From positions 1 through 64,000 of the forward strand of contig JBAYRO010000005.1 of NCBI GenBank assembly GCA_041676645.1: a DNA stretch of 64,000 nucleotides, in the 5' to 3' direction. Below are positions 1 through 8,676 of this stretch, piece by piece. How positions within the stretch are numbered: the stretch's first letter is position 1; every line of letters begins with the position of its first letter. The notes beneath the pieces are model-generated. The model was not told the origin of the DNA and searched no databases. It saw only the letters and a list, made by a program, of their open reading frames with translations. Made by a program: the position numbers and the translations under genes. This stretch comes from JAMLIN01 sp041676645. Lineage in GTDB: Bacteria > Pseudomonadota > Gammaproteobacteria > Burkholderiales > Burkholderiaceae_E.

Positions 1-464
1 ACCGCCGCCTGGGCGACGATCGGGCCGAGATCGAGCGAGGACGTCACCAGGTGCACCGTCGCGCCATGCAGCCGCACCCCCGCCTCGAGCGCCCGGCGAT
101 GGGTATGCAGGCCCGGGAAGGCCGGCAGCAGGGAGGGATGGATGTTGACGATGCGCCCGGCGAAGCGCGTGACGAAAGCGTCGCCCAGTACCCGCATGAA
201 GCCGGCGAGCACGATCCAGTCGACCCCGAGCGCCTCGAGGCGCTCGGCCAGTGCGGCATCGAAATCGGCCCGTTCGGCGAATCCGGTATGGTCGATGGCT
301 TCGGTGGCCAGGCCCAGATCGGCCGCAGCCCGCAGGCCGGCCGCCCCGGGCCGGTTCGAGATCACCGCGACGATGCGCGCCGGCCACCGCTCCTGGCGGC
401 AGCACTCGGCGATGCCCAGCATGTTCGAGCCTCGACCCGAGATCAGCACGGCGATTTTCTGCAT
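1..464 (-). CDS. purN: Phosphoribosylglycinamide formyltransferase (3' end missing)
   Basis: Transfers the formyl group of 10-formyl-THF to GAR in de novo purine synthesis, in the cytoplasm. The reading begins MQKIAVLISGRGSNM, the usual PurN start with its GRGSN phosphate-binding loop. It later contains NIHPSLLPAFPG, the formyltransferase motif with the catalytic Asn and His, and SLDLGPIVAQA near the cut end, which holds the conserved Asp. About 154 codons are present of a usual ~200-220, and the C-terminal part lies beyond position 1. The ATG at 464-462 is the only start just upstream of the conserved N-terminus. The gene is divergent from ribF, with about 80 bp between them. Confidence 0.93.
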   Translation of the reverse strand, partial: MQKIAVLISGRGSNMLGIAECCRQERWPARIVAVISNRPGAAGLRAAADLGLATEAIDHTGFAERADFDAALAERLEALGVDWIVLAGFMRVLGDAFVTRFAGRIVNIHPSLLPAFPGLHTHRRALEAGVRLHGATVHLVTSSLDLGPIVAQAA

Positions 465-546
465 CGCGCGATTCTAGCCCGTCCGGAAGCTGGCCACCGG
501 GGCAGGTAGAATCAAGGGTTTTGCCGGACCCTTGCCGCCCGCCCTC

Positions 547-1509
547 ATGGACATCTTCCGCCGCCTGCCGCCCGCCGACCAGCGCGCCGATTGCGCGCTG
601 ACGATAGGCAACTACGATGGCGTCCATCGCGGCCACCAGGCAGTGCTGGCCCGGCTCGTCGAGCAGGCCCGCAGCCGCGGGCTGGCGAGCTGCGTGCTCA
701 CCTTCGAGCCCCATCCGCGGGAATTCTTCGCGGCGCGCCATGGCGGCGAGCCGCCGGCGCGCATCCTCACCGAACGCGACAAGCTCGAGGCGCTTGCCGG
801 CTGCGGCATCGACCGGGTCTGCATCGCGCGCTTCGACGAAGCGCTGGCCGGACTCTCCCCGCAAGCCTTCATCGACGAGGTCATCACCGAAGGATTGCGC
901 ACCCGCTTCCTGCTGATCGGCGACGACTTCCGCTTCGGCGCGAAGCGCGCCGGCGATGTCCACACCCTGGCGGCGGCGGCCACCGACGCCGGCTTCGAAC
1001 TCGAGCAGCTCGGCAGCGTGATCGCCGACGGCGAGCGGATCTCGAGTTCGGCGGTACGCGCCGCGCTCGCGGCCGGCGACTTCGAGCGCACCGGGCAACT
1101 GCTCGGACGGCCCTACCGGATATCGGGCCGCGTCGCGCACGGGCGCAAGCTCGGGCGCAATCTCGGCTTTCCGACGCTCAACCTGCCGATCCCCTTTCCC
1201 CGCCCCGCCCTGGCTGGCGTGTTCGTCGTCCGTGTCCACGGACTCGGACCCGGGGCGCTGCCCGGCGTGGCGAGCCTGGGCACCCGGCCGGCGGTCGAAA
1301 CCGACGGCAAGCCCGTGCTCGAGGTCCACCTGCTCGATTTCGACCGCGACGTCTACGGCGAGCTGGTCGGCGTCGAGTTCTGCCACAAGCTGCGCGACGA
1401 AGCGAATTTCGATTCGCTCGATGCGCTCGCCGTACAGATCGGCGCCGATGTCCGCCAGGCCCGCGACTGGCACGCGCGGCATCCGGCCGCCGATGCAGCG
1501 GGCCGCTGA
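547..1509 (+). CDS. ribF: Bifunctional riboflavin kinase / FMN adenylyltransferase
   Basis: Makes FMN and then FAD from riboflavin. The N-terminal nucleotidyltransferase half has LTIGNYDGVHRGH (a GxFDGxHxGH-type motif, residues ~18-30) and LIGDDFRFG. The C-terminal flavokinase half starts near residue 180 with GRVAHGRKLGRNLGFPT, whose PT is the kinase signature. Length from the ATG at 547 is 320 residues, normal for the family. A TTG 15 bases upstream is in frame but adds only MPPAL, so the ATG is preferred. First gene of a ribF-ileS-lspA run, the standard proteobacterial order; ileS follows after 27 bp. Confidence 0.95.
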   Translation: MDIFRRLPPADQRADCALTIGNYDGVHRGHQAVLARLVEQARSRGLASCVLTFEPHPREFFAARHGGEPPARILTERDKLEALAGCGIDRVCIARFDEALAGLSPQAFIDEVITEGLRTRFLLIGDDFRFGAKRAGDVHTLAAAATDAGFELEQLGSVIADGERISSSAVRAALAAGDFERTGQLLGRPYRISGRVAHGRKLGRNLGFPTLNLPIPFPRPALAGVFVVRVHGLGPGALPGVASLGTRPAVETDGKPVLEVHLLDFDRDVYGELVGVEFCHKLRDEANFDSLDALAVQIGADVRQARDWHARHPAADAAGR

Positions 1510-1536
1510 TCCACGGAACACACCAGAGAAGCATCG

Positions 1537-4428
1537 ATGGCAAAAGCCGGCAAACCCACATCCCCGGACAATGCGGCCAAGGCCGCCAGCAACGGCTACC
1601 GCGACACGCTGAACCTGCCCGACACGTCGTTCCCGATGCGGGGCAACCTGCCCAGGCGCGAGCCGCAATGGACCCGCGAATGGCAGGAGAAGGGAATCTA
1701 CCGAAGGATCCGCGCCCATTCCGTCGGCCGGCCGCTGTGGCAGCTGCATGACGGCCCGCCGTTCGCCAACGGCGACATCCACAACGGGCACGCGGTCAAC
1801 AAGATCCTCAAGGACATCATCGTCAAGAGCCGCCAGATGGCCGGCTTCGACGCCCGCTACATCCCGGGCTGGGACTGCCACGGGATGCCGATCGAGATCC
1901 GCATCGAGAAGGAGCATGGCCGCGGCCTGCCGGCCGAGGAAGTGCAGGCGAAGTCGCGCGCCTACGCCACCGAGCAGATCGCGCGCCAGAAGGCCGGCTT
2001 CATCCGGCTCGGGGTGCTCGGCGACTGGGACGATCCCTATCTCACCATGGCGCCCGCCAACGAGGCCGACGAACTGCGGGCGCTGGGCAAGGTGCTCGAG
2101 CTCGGCTATGTCTACCGCGGCCTCAAGCCGGTGAACTGGTGCTTCGACTGCGGCTCGGCGCTGGCCGAGGCCGAAGTGGAATACGCCGATCGCACCGATC
2201 TCGCGGTCGACGTGGGCTTCCCCTTCCTCGCCGACGAAAGCGCTCGCCTCGCGAACGCGTTCGGCCTCGATGCGCTGCCGCTCGAGCGCGGCTTCTGCGT
2301 GATCTGGACCACCACGCCCTGGACCCTGCCCTCGAACCAGGCGCTCAACCTGCATCCGGAGATCGAGTACGCGCTGGTGCGCACCGACTTCGAGGGTGCG
2401 CCCTGCCTGCTGCTGCTGGCCGCCGAGCGGGTCGCGGCCTGCCTCGAGCGCTGGGGCCTGGCCGGCGGGATCATCGCGCGCTGCCCCGGCGAGGCGCTCG
2501 CCGGCATCCGCTTCTCGCACCCCTTCGCCGAACGCAGCTCGCCGGTCCTGCTGGGCGACTACGTCACCCTGGAGACCGGTACCGGCGTCGTCCATTCCTC
2601 GCCGGCCTACGGCGTCGAGGACTTCAACTCCTGCAAGGCGGCCGGCATGGCCGACGACGAGATCCTGCAGCCGGTGCTGGGCGACGGGACCTTCGCCGAA
2701 TCGCTCGCCGACTTCGGCGGCCTCTCGATCTGGGACGCGAACCCGCGCATCGTCGAGCACATGAAGGCTCGCGGCGTGCTGCTGCACGTCGAGAAGTTCG
2801 TCCACAGCTACATGCATTGCTGGCGCCACAAGACGCCGGTCATCTATCGCGCCTCCTCGCAATGGTTCGCCGGCATGGACGTCGCCCCGCGTGACGGCGG
2901 CCCGACGCTGCGCGAGACCGCGCTGGCCGGCATCGAGGCCACCCGCTTCTACCCGGCCTGGGGCAAGCAGCGGCTGCACAACATGATCGCCAACCGGCCC
3001 GACTGGACGCTTTCGCGCCAGCGCCAGTGGGGCGTGCCGATGGCCTTCTTCGTGCACCGGCGGACCGGCGAGCTGCATCCCCGGACACAGGAACTGATCG
3101 AGCTCGTCGCCCGCCACATCGAACGCGAAGGCATCGAGGTCTGGCAGCGGCTCGACGGCGAGGCGCTGCTGCGCGAGGTCGGCGAACCGAATCCCGCCGA
3201 CTGGGTGAGGAACCGCGACACGCTCGATGTCTGGTTCGATTCGGGCACCACCCACCAGACGGTGCTGCGCGGCTCGCACGCGGCCAAGAGCGCGTTCCCG
3301 GCCGACATGTACCTCGAGGGCAGCGACCAGCACCGTGGCTGGTTCCATTCCTCGCTGCTCACCTCGTCGATGCTCAACGGCTGTCCGCCCTATCGCGCCC
3401 TGCTCACCCACGGCTTCGTGGTCGCCGGCGACGGGCGCAAGATGTCGAAGTCGCTCGGCAACGGCATGGAGCCCCACGAGATCTACAACGAGCTGGGCGC
3501 CGAGATCCTGCGCCTGTGGGTGGCCTCGACCGACTACTCGGGCGAGCTCGCGCTCTCGCCCGAGATCCTCAAGCGGGTGGTCGAATCCTATCGACGGATC
3601 CGCAACACCCTGCGCTTCCTGCTGGCGAACACCTCGGACTTCGACATCGAGTCCGGCCTGCTGCCGGTCGACGAGCTCCTCGAGATCGACCGCTACGCGA
3701 TCGCGATGACCGAAGCCTGGCAACAGGCCTGCGCCGCCGACATGGAACGCTTCGAGTTCCATCCGGTGATCGCCCGGCTGCAGATCTTCTGTTCGGAGGA
3801 TCTCGGCGCCTTCTACCTCGACATCCTCAAGGACCGGCTCTACACCGCGGCCCCGGCCAGCCATGCTCGCCGCTCGGCGCAGACGGCACTCGTCCACATC
3901 ACCCATTCCGTACTGCGCATCATGGCGCCGATGCTCTCGTTCACCGCCGAGGAGGCCTGGCCGATCTTCGCGCCGAGCGCCTGGCGCGAACAGGGCGAGA
4001 CCATCTTCACCCAGACCTGGTATCGCTTTCCGGAAGTGGCCGACGCAGCCGGCCTGATCGCGAAATGGAACCGCATCCGGGCGCTGCGCGCCGATGTCAT
4101 GCGCGCGATCGAGGAGCAGCGCATCGCCGGGAAGGTGGGTTCGTCGCTGCAGGCCGAGATCGTCCTGCGCGTGGGCGCCGAGGACCACGCCCTGCTCGCA
4201 TCGCTGGGCGACGACCTGCGCTTCGTGACGATCACCTCGGCCACCCGGCTCGAGCCGGCCGCCGAGGGCGCGGAGCCGAGCATCGAGGTCAGCCCCAGCA
4301 CCCGGCCCAAATGCGAGCGCTGCTGGCATTATCGCGACGACGTCGGCGCCGACCCGGCGCACCCGACGATCTGCGCACGCTGCACCAGCAACCTCCACGG
4401 CGACGGCGAAACCCGCCGCTTCGCCTGA
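1537..4428 (+). CDS. ileS: Isoleucyl-tRNA synthetase
   Basis: Class I aminoacyl-tRNA synthetase that charges tRNA-Ile and edits Val. Visible parts in order: the HIGH-type motif [12 protein letters not shown] (residue ~74 on); the CP1 editing domain with [29 protein letters not shown]; the KMSKS loop at residues 635-639; an anticodon-binding domain; and a C-terminal zinc knuckle with Cys926, Cys929, Cys946 and Cys949. At 963 residues it is full length for the bacterial type with the C-terminal zinc finger. Its TGA overlaps the lspA ATG by one base, suggesting translational coupling. Confidence 0.98.
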   Translation: MAKAGKPTSPDNAAKAASNGYRDTLNLPDTSFPMRGNLPRREPQWTREWQEKGIYRRIRAHSVGRPLWQLHDGPPFANGDIHNGHAVNKILKDIIVKSRQMAGFDARYIPGWDCHGMPIEIRIEKEHGRGLPAEEVQAKSRAYATEQIARQKAGFIRLGVLGDWDDPYLTMAPANEADELRALGKVLELGYVYRGLKPVNWCFDCGSALAEAEVEYADRTDLAVDVGFPFLADESARLANAFGLDALPLERGFCVIWTTTPWTLPSNQALNLHPEIEYALVRTDFEGAPCLLLLAAERVAACLERWGLAGGIIARCPGEALAGIRFSHPFAERSSPVLLGDYVTLETGTGVVHSSPAYGVEDFNSCKAAGMADDEILQPVLGDGTFAESLADFGGLSIWDANPRIVEHMKARGVLLHVEKFVHSYMHCWRHKTPVIYRASSQWFAGMDVAPRDGGPTLRETALAGIEATRFYPAWGKQRLHNMIANRPDWTLSRQRQWGVPMAFFVHRRTGELHPRTQELIELVARHIEREGIEVWQRLDGEALLREVGEPNPADWVRNRDTLDVWFDSGTTHQTVLRGSHAAKSAFPADMYLEGSDQHRGWFHSSLLTSSMLNGCPPYRALLTHGFVVAGDGRKMSKSLGNGMEPHEIYNELGAEILRLWVASTDYSGELALSPEILKRVVESYRRIRNTLRFLLANTSDFDIESGLLPVDELLEIDRYAIAMTEAWQQACAADMERFEFHPVIARLQIFCSEDLGAFYLDILKDRLYTAAPASHARRSAQTALVHITHSVLRIMAPMLSFTAEEAWPIFAPSAWREQGETIFTQTWYRFPEVADAAGLIAKWNRIRALRADVMRAIEEQRIAGKVGSSLQAEIVLRVGAEDHALLASLGDDLRFVTITSATRLEPAAEGAEPSIEVSPSTRPKCERCWHYRDDVGADPAHPTICARCTSNLHGDGETRRFA

Positions 4429-4967
4429 TGGCAGGCTCGCACCGCGACACGACGGCGGCAGCAGGCACGGCAGCCCTCGGGCGCTGGCTGCTGCTCGCGC
4501 TCGTCGTCGTCATCATCGACCAGGCGAGCAAATGGGCGGTGCTCGGGCGCTTCGCGTACGGCGAGCGCCTGAACCTGGTTCCGGGCTGGTTCGATTTCAC
4601 GCTGGTGTACAACACCGGGGCCGCGTTCAGCTTCCTCGCCGGCGCGGGCGGCTGGCAGCGCTGGTTCTTCACCGCCCTGGCGGTCATCGCCTCGGTGGTG
4701 ATCGTCTTCATGCTGCGTCGCCATGGCGGCCAGCCCCTGTTCGCAACCGCACTCGCCCTGATCATGGGCGGCGCGATCGGCAACGCCATCGACCGCATCG
4801 TCCACGCCAAGGTGGTCGACTTCCTGCTCTTCTACCGCGGCGACTGGTACTTCCCCGCCTTCAACCTCGCCGACAGCGCAATCACGCTGGGCGCGATCCT
4901 GCTGATCGTCGACGAACTGCTGCGGATACGAAAAAATGCACGAAAAAATGGGGTCAGACTCGATTAA
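4428..4967 (+). CDS. lspA: Lipoprotein signal peptidase (signal peptidase II)
   Basis: Integral inner-membrane aspartyl protease that cleaves prolipoproteins at the lipobox. Four hydrophobic segments are visible. The conserved blocks are VVIIDQASK, LVYNTGAAFSFL, GGAIGNAIDRI and FNLADSAITLG; the last two carry the catalytic Asp pair. Length is 179 residues. The start overlaps the ileS stop (TGATG). The last eight codons (RKNGVRLD) and the TAA are encoded by the left arm of a perfect palindrome, so the C-terminal tail is not native lspA sequence. The conserved fold ends before it, so activity is probably kept. Confidence 0.96.
   Translation: MAGSHRDTTAAAGTAALGRWLLLALVVVIIDQASKWAVLGRFAYGERLNLVPGWFDFTLVYNTGAAFSFLAGAGGWQRWFFTALAVIASVVIVFMLRRHGGQPLFATALALIMGGAIGNAIDRIVHAKVVDFLLFYRGDWYFPAFNLADSAITLGAILLIVDELLRIRKNARKNGVRLD
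4928..4950. repeat. 11-bp direct repeat at the end of lspA
   Basis: The 11-mer ACGAAAAAATG occurs at 4928-4938 and again at 4940-4950, a 12-bp period. The second copy is the outer edge of the left palindrome arm. It encodes RKN-A-RKN in LspA. It may be a slippage product or a trace of how the palindrome arose. Confidence 0.7.
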
Positions 4968-4994
4968 TTAATCGAGTCTGACCCCATTTTTTCG
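4941..4994. repeat. Perfect 54-bp palindrome spanning two convergent stop codons
   Basis: The left arm 4941-4967 is the exact reverse complement of the right arm 4968-4994, with no loop. The two TAA stops (lspA on plus, M48 peptidase on minus) abut exactly at the centre. The core is ATGGGGTCAGACTC and its complement. The outer edge is A-rich on the left and T-rich on the right, so the transcript from either strand would form a long hairpin followed by a U run. It could therefore act as a bidirectional intrinsic terminator. A second element with the same core lies at 16873-16938, so this looks like a dispersed family. I recall similar GGGGTCAGAC palindromes being common in proteobacteria and sometimes linked to REP-associated transposases; none is encoded here. 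Confidence 0.9.
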
Positions 4995-6029
4995 CAGCAG
5001 CTCGATCCGCTCGCCGGTCATGGGATGGGTGCGCAGGTAGCGGCGCCAGTCGGCCTGATCATCGCTCACGGCTTCGCCGATCTCCTCGTCGCCGAGCAAC
5101 TCGAACAGGGCGATCAGGGGCTCCACCGAGAGTCCGGCCGCGCCCAGGATGCGGGCGGCCTCGCGGTCGGCGTCGCGCTCCAGCTCGCGGGTGTAGTCGA
5201 GGCCGCCCAGCACGGTGGGCACCACCGCCGCCAGGGTTCCGATGTCGCCCCAGATGGCCGAAGCGGCGACGGCCAGCACCGAAACCTTCAGCAGCCGGCG
5301 GGTCAGGTGATGCCCGCTCATGTGGCCGTACTCGTGCGCGAGGACACCGAGCAGCGCCTCGTCGGCCACCGCCGACTCGATCTCGTCCGCGGCGAGGACG
5401 ATCTCGTCGGTGACGACGATGAATCCGCCCGGCAGGGCGAAGGCGTTGGCGCCGATCGCCGTCCCGGACCGGAAGAGCAGTGCGTCGGGAACCGGTTCCT
5501 CGCCGGCGCGCCCCAGCATGCTGGCGAAGCGGGAGCGGATCTCCTCCTGGCGCGCCTCTGGCAGCCGGCTCGACTCGGCCAGCCCGTCGTCGAGCCAGGC
5601 CACCGCCTCCCTGCCGAGCGAGCGCTCGATGACCGCGGGCACCAGCGGCGCCGCCAGGCTGGCCGCCCAGGGCAGCACCCAGCGATAGCCGGCATAGAGG
5701 CTCACGATGGTCAGCACCAGCGCCAGCAGCGCCAGGGACCAGCGCTGCGACATCAGCGATGCCGGGTTCTCGCGCAGGCCGGCATCGCGGGCCGCCCGCC
5801 AGAGCGCGCCGGCATCGTCGGCCTCGACCTGTCCGCCGCCGCGCAGGTGGATGATCGGCTGGCCATGCTCGATGCGCTCGGGCAGCCGGTAGTGATCGCG
5901 CGCCGCCCGGCGCTCGAACTCGGGCGCGACGACCACGAGGATGTCGGCATCGAAGCGCATCGCCACCGGCACCGGGGTACTGATCCGGCCATCGAAGTAG
6001 CGACCGAAGAAGACTGCCGGCGTCGTCAT
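4968..6029 (-). CDS. M48 family metallopeptidase, membrane-anchored
   Basis: A zinc-dependent protease. Residues 1-90 form an unfamiliar N-terminal domain (MTTPAVFFGRYFDG...). A transmembrane segment follows at ~97-117, then the peptidase domain. The domain contains ALPGGFIVVTDEIV, the zinc motif HEYGH at 232-236, and ELERDADREAA with the third ligand. This is the layout of BepA/Oma1-like M48 proteins in which a TM precedes the protease. Length is 353 residues. Its ATG overlaps the TGA of the upstream DUF898 gene (ATGA), so the two are coupled. Its last residues, RKNGVRLD, are identical to those of LspA because both genes end in the shared palindrome. Substrate unknown. Confidence 0.88.
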   Translation of the reverse strand: MTTPAVFFGRYFDGRISTPVPVAMRFDADILVVVAPEFERRAARDHYRLPERIEHGQPIIHLRGGGQVEADDAGALWRAARDAGLRENPASLMSQRWSLALLALVLTIVSLYAGYRWVLPWAASLAAPLVPAVIERSLGREAVAWLDDGLAESSRLPEARQEEIRSRFASMLGRAGEEPVPDALLFRSGTAIGANAFALPGGFIVVTDEIVLAADEIESAVADEALLGVLAHEYGHMSGHHLTRRLLKVSVLAVAASAIWGDIGTLAAVVPTVLGGLDYTRELERDADREAARILGAAGLSVEPLIALFELLGDEEIGEAVSDDQADWRRYLRTHPMTGERIELLRKNGVRLD

Positions 6030-7252
6030 ATGCCGATGTCCAGGTCGAAGAGGTCCGCGGCCTCCTCGCCGAAGGCCGCCACCTGTTCGCGCTCGCCACC
6101 GACGATGCGGTCGAGATCGCCGAGCACCGCGACTTCGACCGATTGCAGGCGATAGTGAACGATGCGCACCTTGGCGAAGGGGAGGAAGAGGCCGAGCGTC
6201 GCCATGACCAGCACGAGATTGCTCATCCTGATCGCCCAGAGCCGGTGGACCTTCAGGCGCGAGACGAAGCGATGCGGGCCGATCCGGGTGCGGTTCCACA
6301 CCAGGTTCTGCGTTCGCACGAGGAAGTACGGGCGCACCACCATCCAGGCCAGCCAGAAGCCGACCGCGGCGAGTATCCCGAGGCCGGCCAGCGCCGGGCC
6401 ACCGCGCGGCGCGCTGGCGGCGACCTCGATCGCATTGCCGATCCCGCCGATCGCCACGATCACGGTCGCGAGCAGCAGGAAGAATCCGAGCACCACCGCG
6501 ACCGCGAGCAGGGCGCTGCGCAGATAGACGCCATAGAACGATCCGACCCTCGCGGCAAAGCGCGCCGGCAGCATGCCGAGGCAGGCGTTGCCGTGGTGGT
6601 AGCGCTTGAGTCGATGGTGCAGCAGTGGCAGCAGCGCGTAGCTGCCGATGCCCGCCACCGGCAGCAGCAGCGCCAGCATGAGCTCCGATTCGCGCCAGAG
6701 CGCGATGGCGACAGCGATGCCGAGCAGGAGGATCCATGCCAGCACCGGCAGCATCAGCGCCCGGTAGGCTTGCCCGACGGTGCCGAGGAATCCGAAACGG
6801 ATGCCGCGCCAGCTGGTATTGGCATGCCGGAAGCGCAGGGCGCGATGCACGATCCAGGGCAGCGCCAGCAGGTAGGCGAAGAGCAGCGCGAGCGCGGCCA
6901 GCGGTTCGAGCTCGGCGGCGATGACGAAGACCACCAGCACGCCGATCGCGACGATCCTGCCGAGGAGGATCGCCGATGGCCGCGCATGGTAGTCGAAGGC
7001 CGAGCCGGCAAGCCGGGTGTTGCGGTGGAAGTAGCGCTGCCGGCGTACCTTGGCCCAGGCCGAGTAGACGCCGAGGCTCAGGATCGAGAGGAGCAGGTTG
7101 ACGATCCAGATCCGGAAGTATTCACCGCCGGTGCCCGTGAAGACCATCGGGCGCAAGCGGCCCGCGGCGCCGGACGGTGCGCCCCCTGGCGAGGGCCCGT
7201 CCGGCAGTCGGTCCATGCTCGATCGCCCGGCTCGCTCAGGCGACGCTGGCAA
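6026..7252 (-). CDS. DUF898 (YjgN-like) polytopic membrane protein
   Basis: Function unknown. The DUF898 signature is clear near the N-terminus: GGEYFRIWIVNLLLSILSLG followed by VYSAWAKVRRQRYF. It recurs in weaker form near the C-terminus (MSNLVLVMATLGLFLPFAKVR). At least seven hydrophobic segments are spread across 408 residues. An inner start at 7216 (MDRLPDG) is possible; the 7252 ATG overlaps the end of the aminotransferase gene by 17 bp. The stop overlaps the M48 start, and a DUF898 gene next to an M48 peptidase suggests a shared envelope role. That role is inference from adjacency. Confidence 0.85.
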   Translation of the reverse strand: MPASPERAGRSSMDRLPDGPSPGGAPSGAAGRLRPMVFTGTGGEYFRIWIVNLLLSILSLGVYSAWAKVRRQRYFHRNTRLAGSAFDYHARPSAILLGRIVAIGVLVVFVIAAELEPLAALALLFAYLLALPWIVHRALRFRHANTSWRGIRFGFLGTVGQAYRALMLPVLAWILLLGIAVAIALWRESELMLALLLPVAGIGSYALLPLLHHRLKRYHHGNACLGMLPARFAARVGSFYGVYLRSALLAVAVVLGFFLLLATVIVAIGGIGNAIEVAASAPRGGPALAGLGILAAVGFWLAWMVVRPYFLVRTQNLVWNRTRIGPHRFVSRLKVHRLWAIRMSNLVLVMATLGLFLPFAKVRIVHYRLQSVEVAVLGDLDRIVGGEREQVAAFGEEAADLFDLDIGI

Positions 7253-8582
7253 GCACCTTGCGAGTCGTCTCGACGATGCGGTCGATGTGCTTGCCCTCGA
7301 GGATGAGGGGCGGCGACATCGCCAGGGTGTCGCCGGTGTAGCGCATCAGCACGCCGGCCTCGAAGGCGGCGACCATCGCATCGTAGGCGCGCGCGCCCAC
7401 CTTGCCGTCGCGCGGCGCGAGCTCCACCGCGCCGATGATCCCGAGGTTGCGGATGTCGACGACGTTCGGGCAATTGCGCAGGGAGTGCAGCGCATCGGCC
7501 CATTCCTGCTCGAGCGTGGCGCCGCGGGTGAGCAGCTTCTCGCGCTCGTAGATATCGAGCGTGGCCAGGCCGGCCGCGCAGGCGACCGGATGGCCCGAAT
7601 AGGTGTAGCCGTGGAACAGCTCGATCATCGGCTCGGGACCGGTCATGAGGGCGTCGTGGATCGTGCCCTTCATGAAGACCGCGCCCAGGGGCACCGCGCC
7701 GTTGGTGATGCCCTTGGCGGTGGTGAAGAGATCGGGCTCGACACCGAAGTACTGCGAGGCGAAGGGCGTGCCGAGCCGGCCGAACCCGGTGATGACCTCG
7801 TCGAAGATGAGCAGGATGCCGTGCTTGTCGCAGATGCTGCGCAGGCGCTCCATGTAGCCCTTGGGCGGCACCAGCGCACCCGTGGAGCAGGCCACCGGTT
7901 CGATGATGACGGCGGCGATGGTGTCGCCGTGCAGCGCGACCAGTCGCTCGAGCTCGTCGGCGAACCCGGCGCCGCCATGCTCGGGCAGGCCACGGGAGAA
8001 GGCGTTGCGTTCGGGGTCGTGGGTATGCGGGAGATGGTCGCAATGGGGCAGCAGTGAATTCGCGAACATGCGCCGGTTGGCGACCATGCCGCCGACCGAT
8101 ATGCCACCGAAGCCGACGCCGTGATAGCCACGTTCACGGCCGATCAGGCGGGTGCGATGGCCGTCGCCGCGGGCGCGGTGGTAGGCGAGCGCGATCTTCA
8201 GGGCGGTATCGACCGACTCGGAGCCCGAGTTGGTGAAGAACACCTTGTCGAAGGCCGCCGGCGCGATGTCGACCAGCTTCGAGGCGAACTCGAACGCGAC
8301 CGGATGGCCCATGTTGAAGCCGGGAGCGTAATCGAGCGTACCGAGCTGGGCCGCGACGGCGTCGACGATCTCCTGGCGTCCGTGGCCGGCGTTGACGCAC
8401 CACAGGCCGGCCGAGGCATCGACGACTTCGCGTCCGTCGGGCGTGTAGTAGTACATGCCACGGGCCTGCGCGATGATTCGCGGGCTGGCCTTGAACTGGC
8501 GGTTGGCCGTGAAGGGCATCCACCAGGAGGACATGTCGATTTCGCTCATGGGGCGGACGGCGGCGCGATCGGGTGCGTTCAT
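7236..8582 (-). CDS. Class III omega-amino acid:pyruvate-type aminotransferase
   Basis: PLP enzyme that moves an amino group from an omega-amino acid (beta-alanine type) to pyruvate. The sequence opens with SSWWMPFTANRQFKASPR, typical of beta-alanine:pyruvate transaminases. It contains TNSGSESVDTALK for phosphate binding, the acidic IFDEVITGFGR with Asp261, and the Schiff-base lysine K290 in TTAKGITNG. Length is 448 residues, as expected. The start at 8582 has GAGGAG eight bases upstream; a further ATG at 8609 adds MGSFEESET and lacks such a site. First gene of a three-gene minus-strand run with DUF898 and M48. The exact amine donor cannot be told from sequence. Confidence 0.9.
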   Translation of the reverse strand: MNAPDRAAVRPMSEIDMSSWWMPFTANRQFKASPRIIAQARGMYYYTPDGREVVDASAGLWCVNAGHGRQEIVDAVAAQLGTLDYAPGFNMGHPVAFEFASKLVDIAPAAFDKVFFTNSGSESVDTALKIALAYHRARGDGHRTRLIGRERGYHGVGFGGISVGGMVANRRMFANSLLPHCDHLPHTHDPERNAFSRGLPEHGGAGFADELERLVALHGDTIAAVIIEPVACSTGALVPPKGYMERLRSICDKHGILLIFDEVITGFGRLGTPFASQYFGVEPDLFTTAKGITNGAVPLGAVFMKGTIHDALMTGPEPMIELFHGYTYSGHPVACAAGLATLDIYEREKLLTRGATLEQEWADALHSLRNCPNVVDIRNLGIIGAVELAPRDGKVGARAYDAMVAAFEAGVLMRYTGDTLAMSPPLILEGKHIDRIVETTRKVLASVA

Positions 8583-8676
8583 GGTCTCTGACTCCTCGAA
8601 TGACCCCATGGTGCCACGGGTAGCCCCCCTTGCCCAGTCGGGCTAAACTGGCCGGCCCTCGACCGCCAGGGCCCCG

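Noticed and set aside
507..512. TAGAAT before ribF as a -10 element
   Set aside because: No acceptable -35 at 15-19 bases upstream.
3027..4427. Open frame running into lspA from within ileS
   Set aside because: The ileS frame is certain; this part is Arg/Ala-rich shadow sequence. Only the segment from 4428 is LspA.
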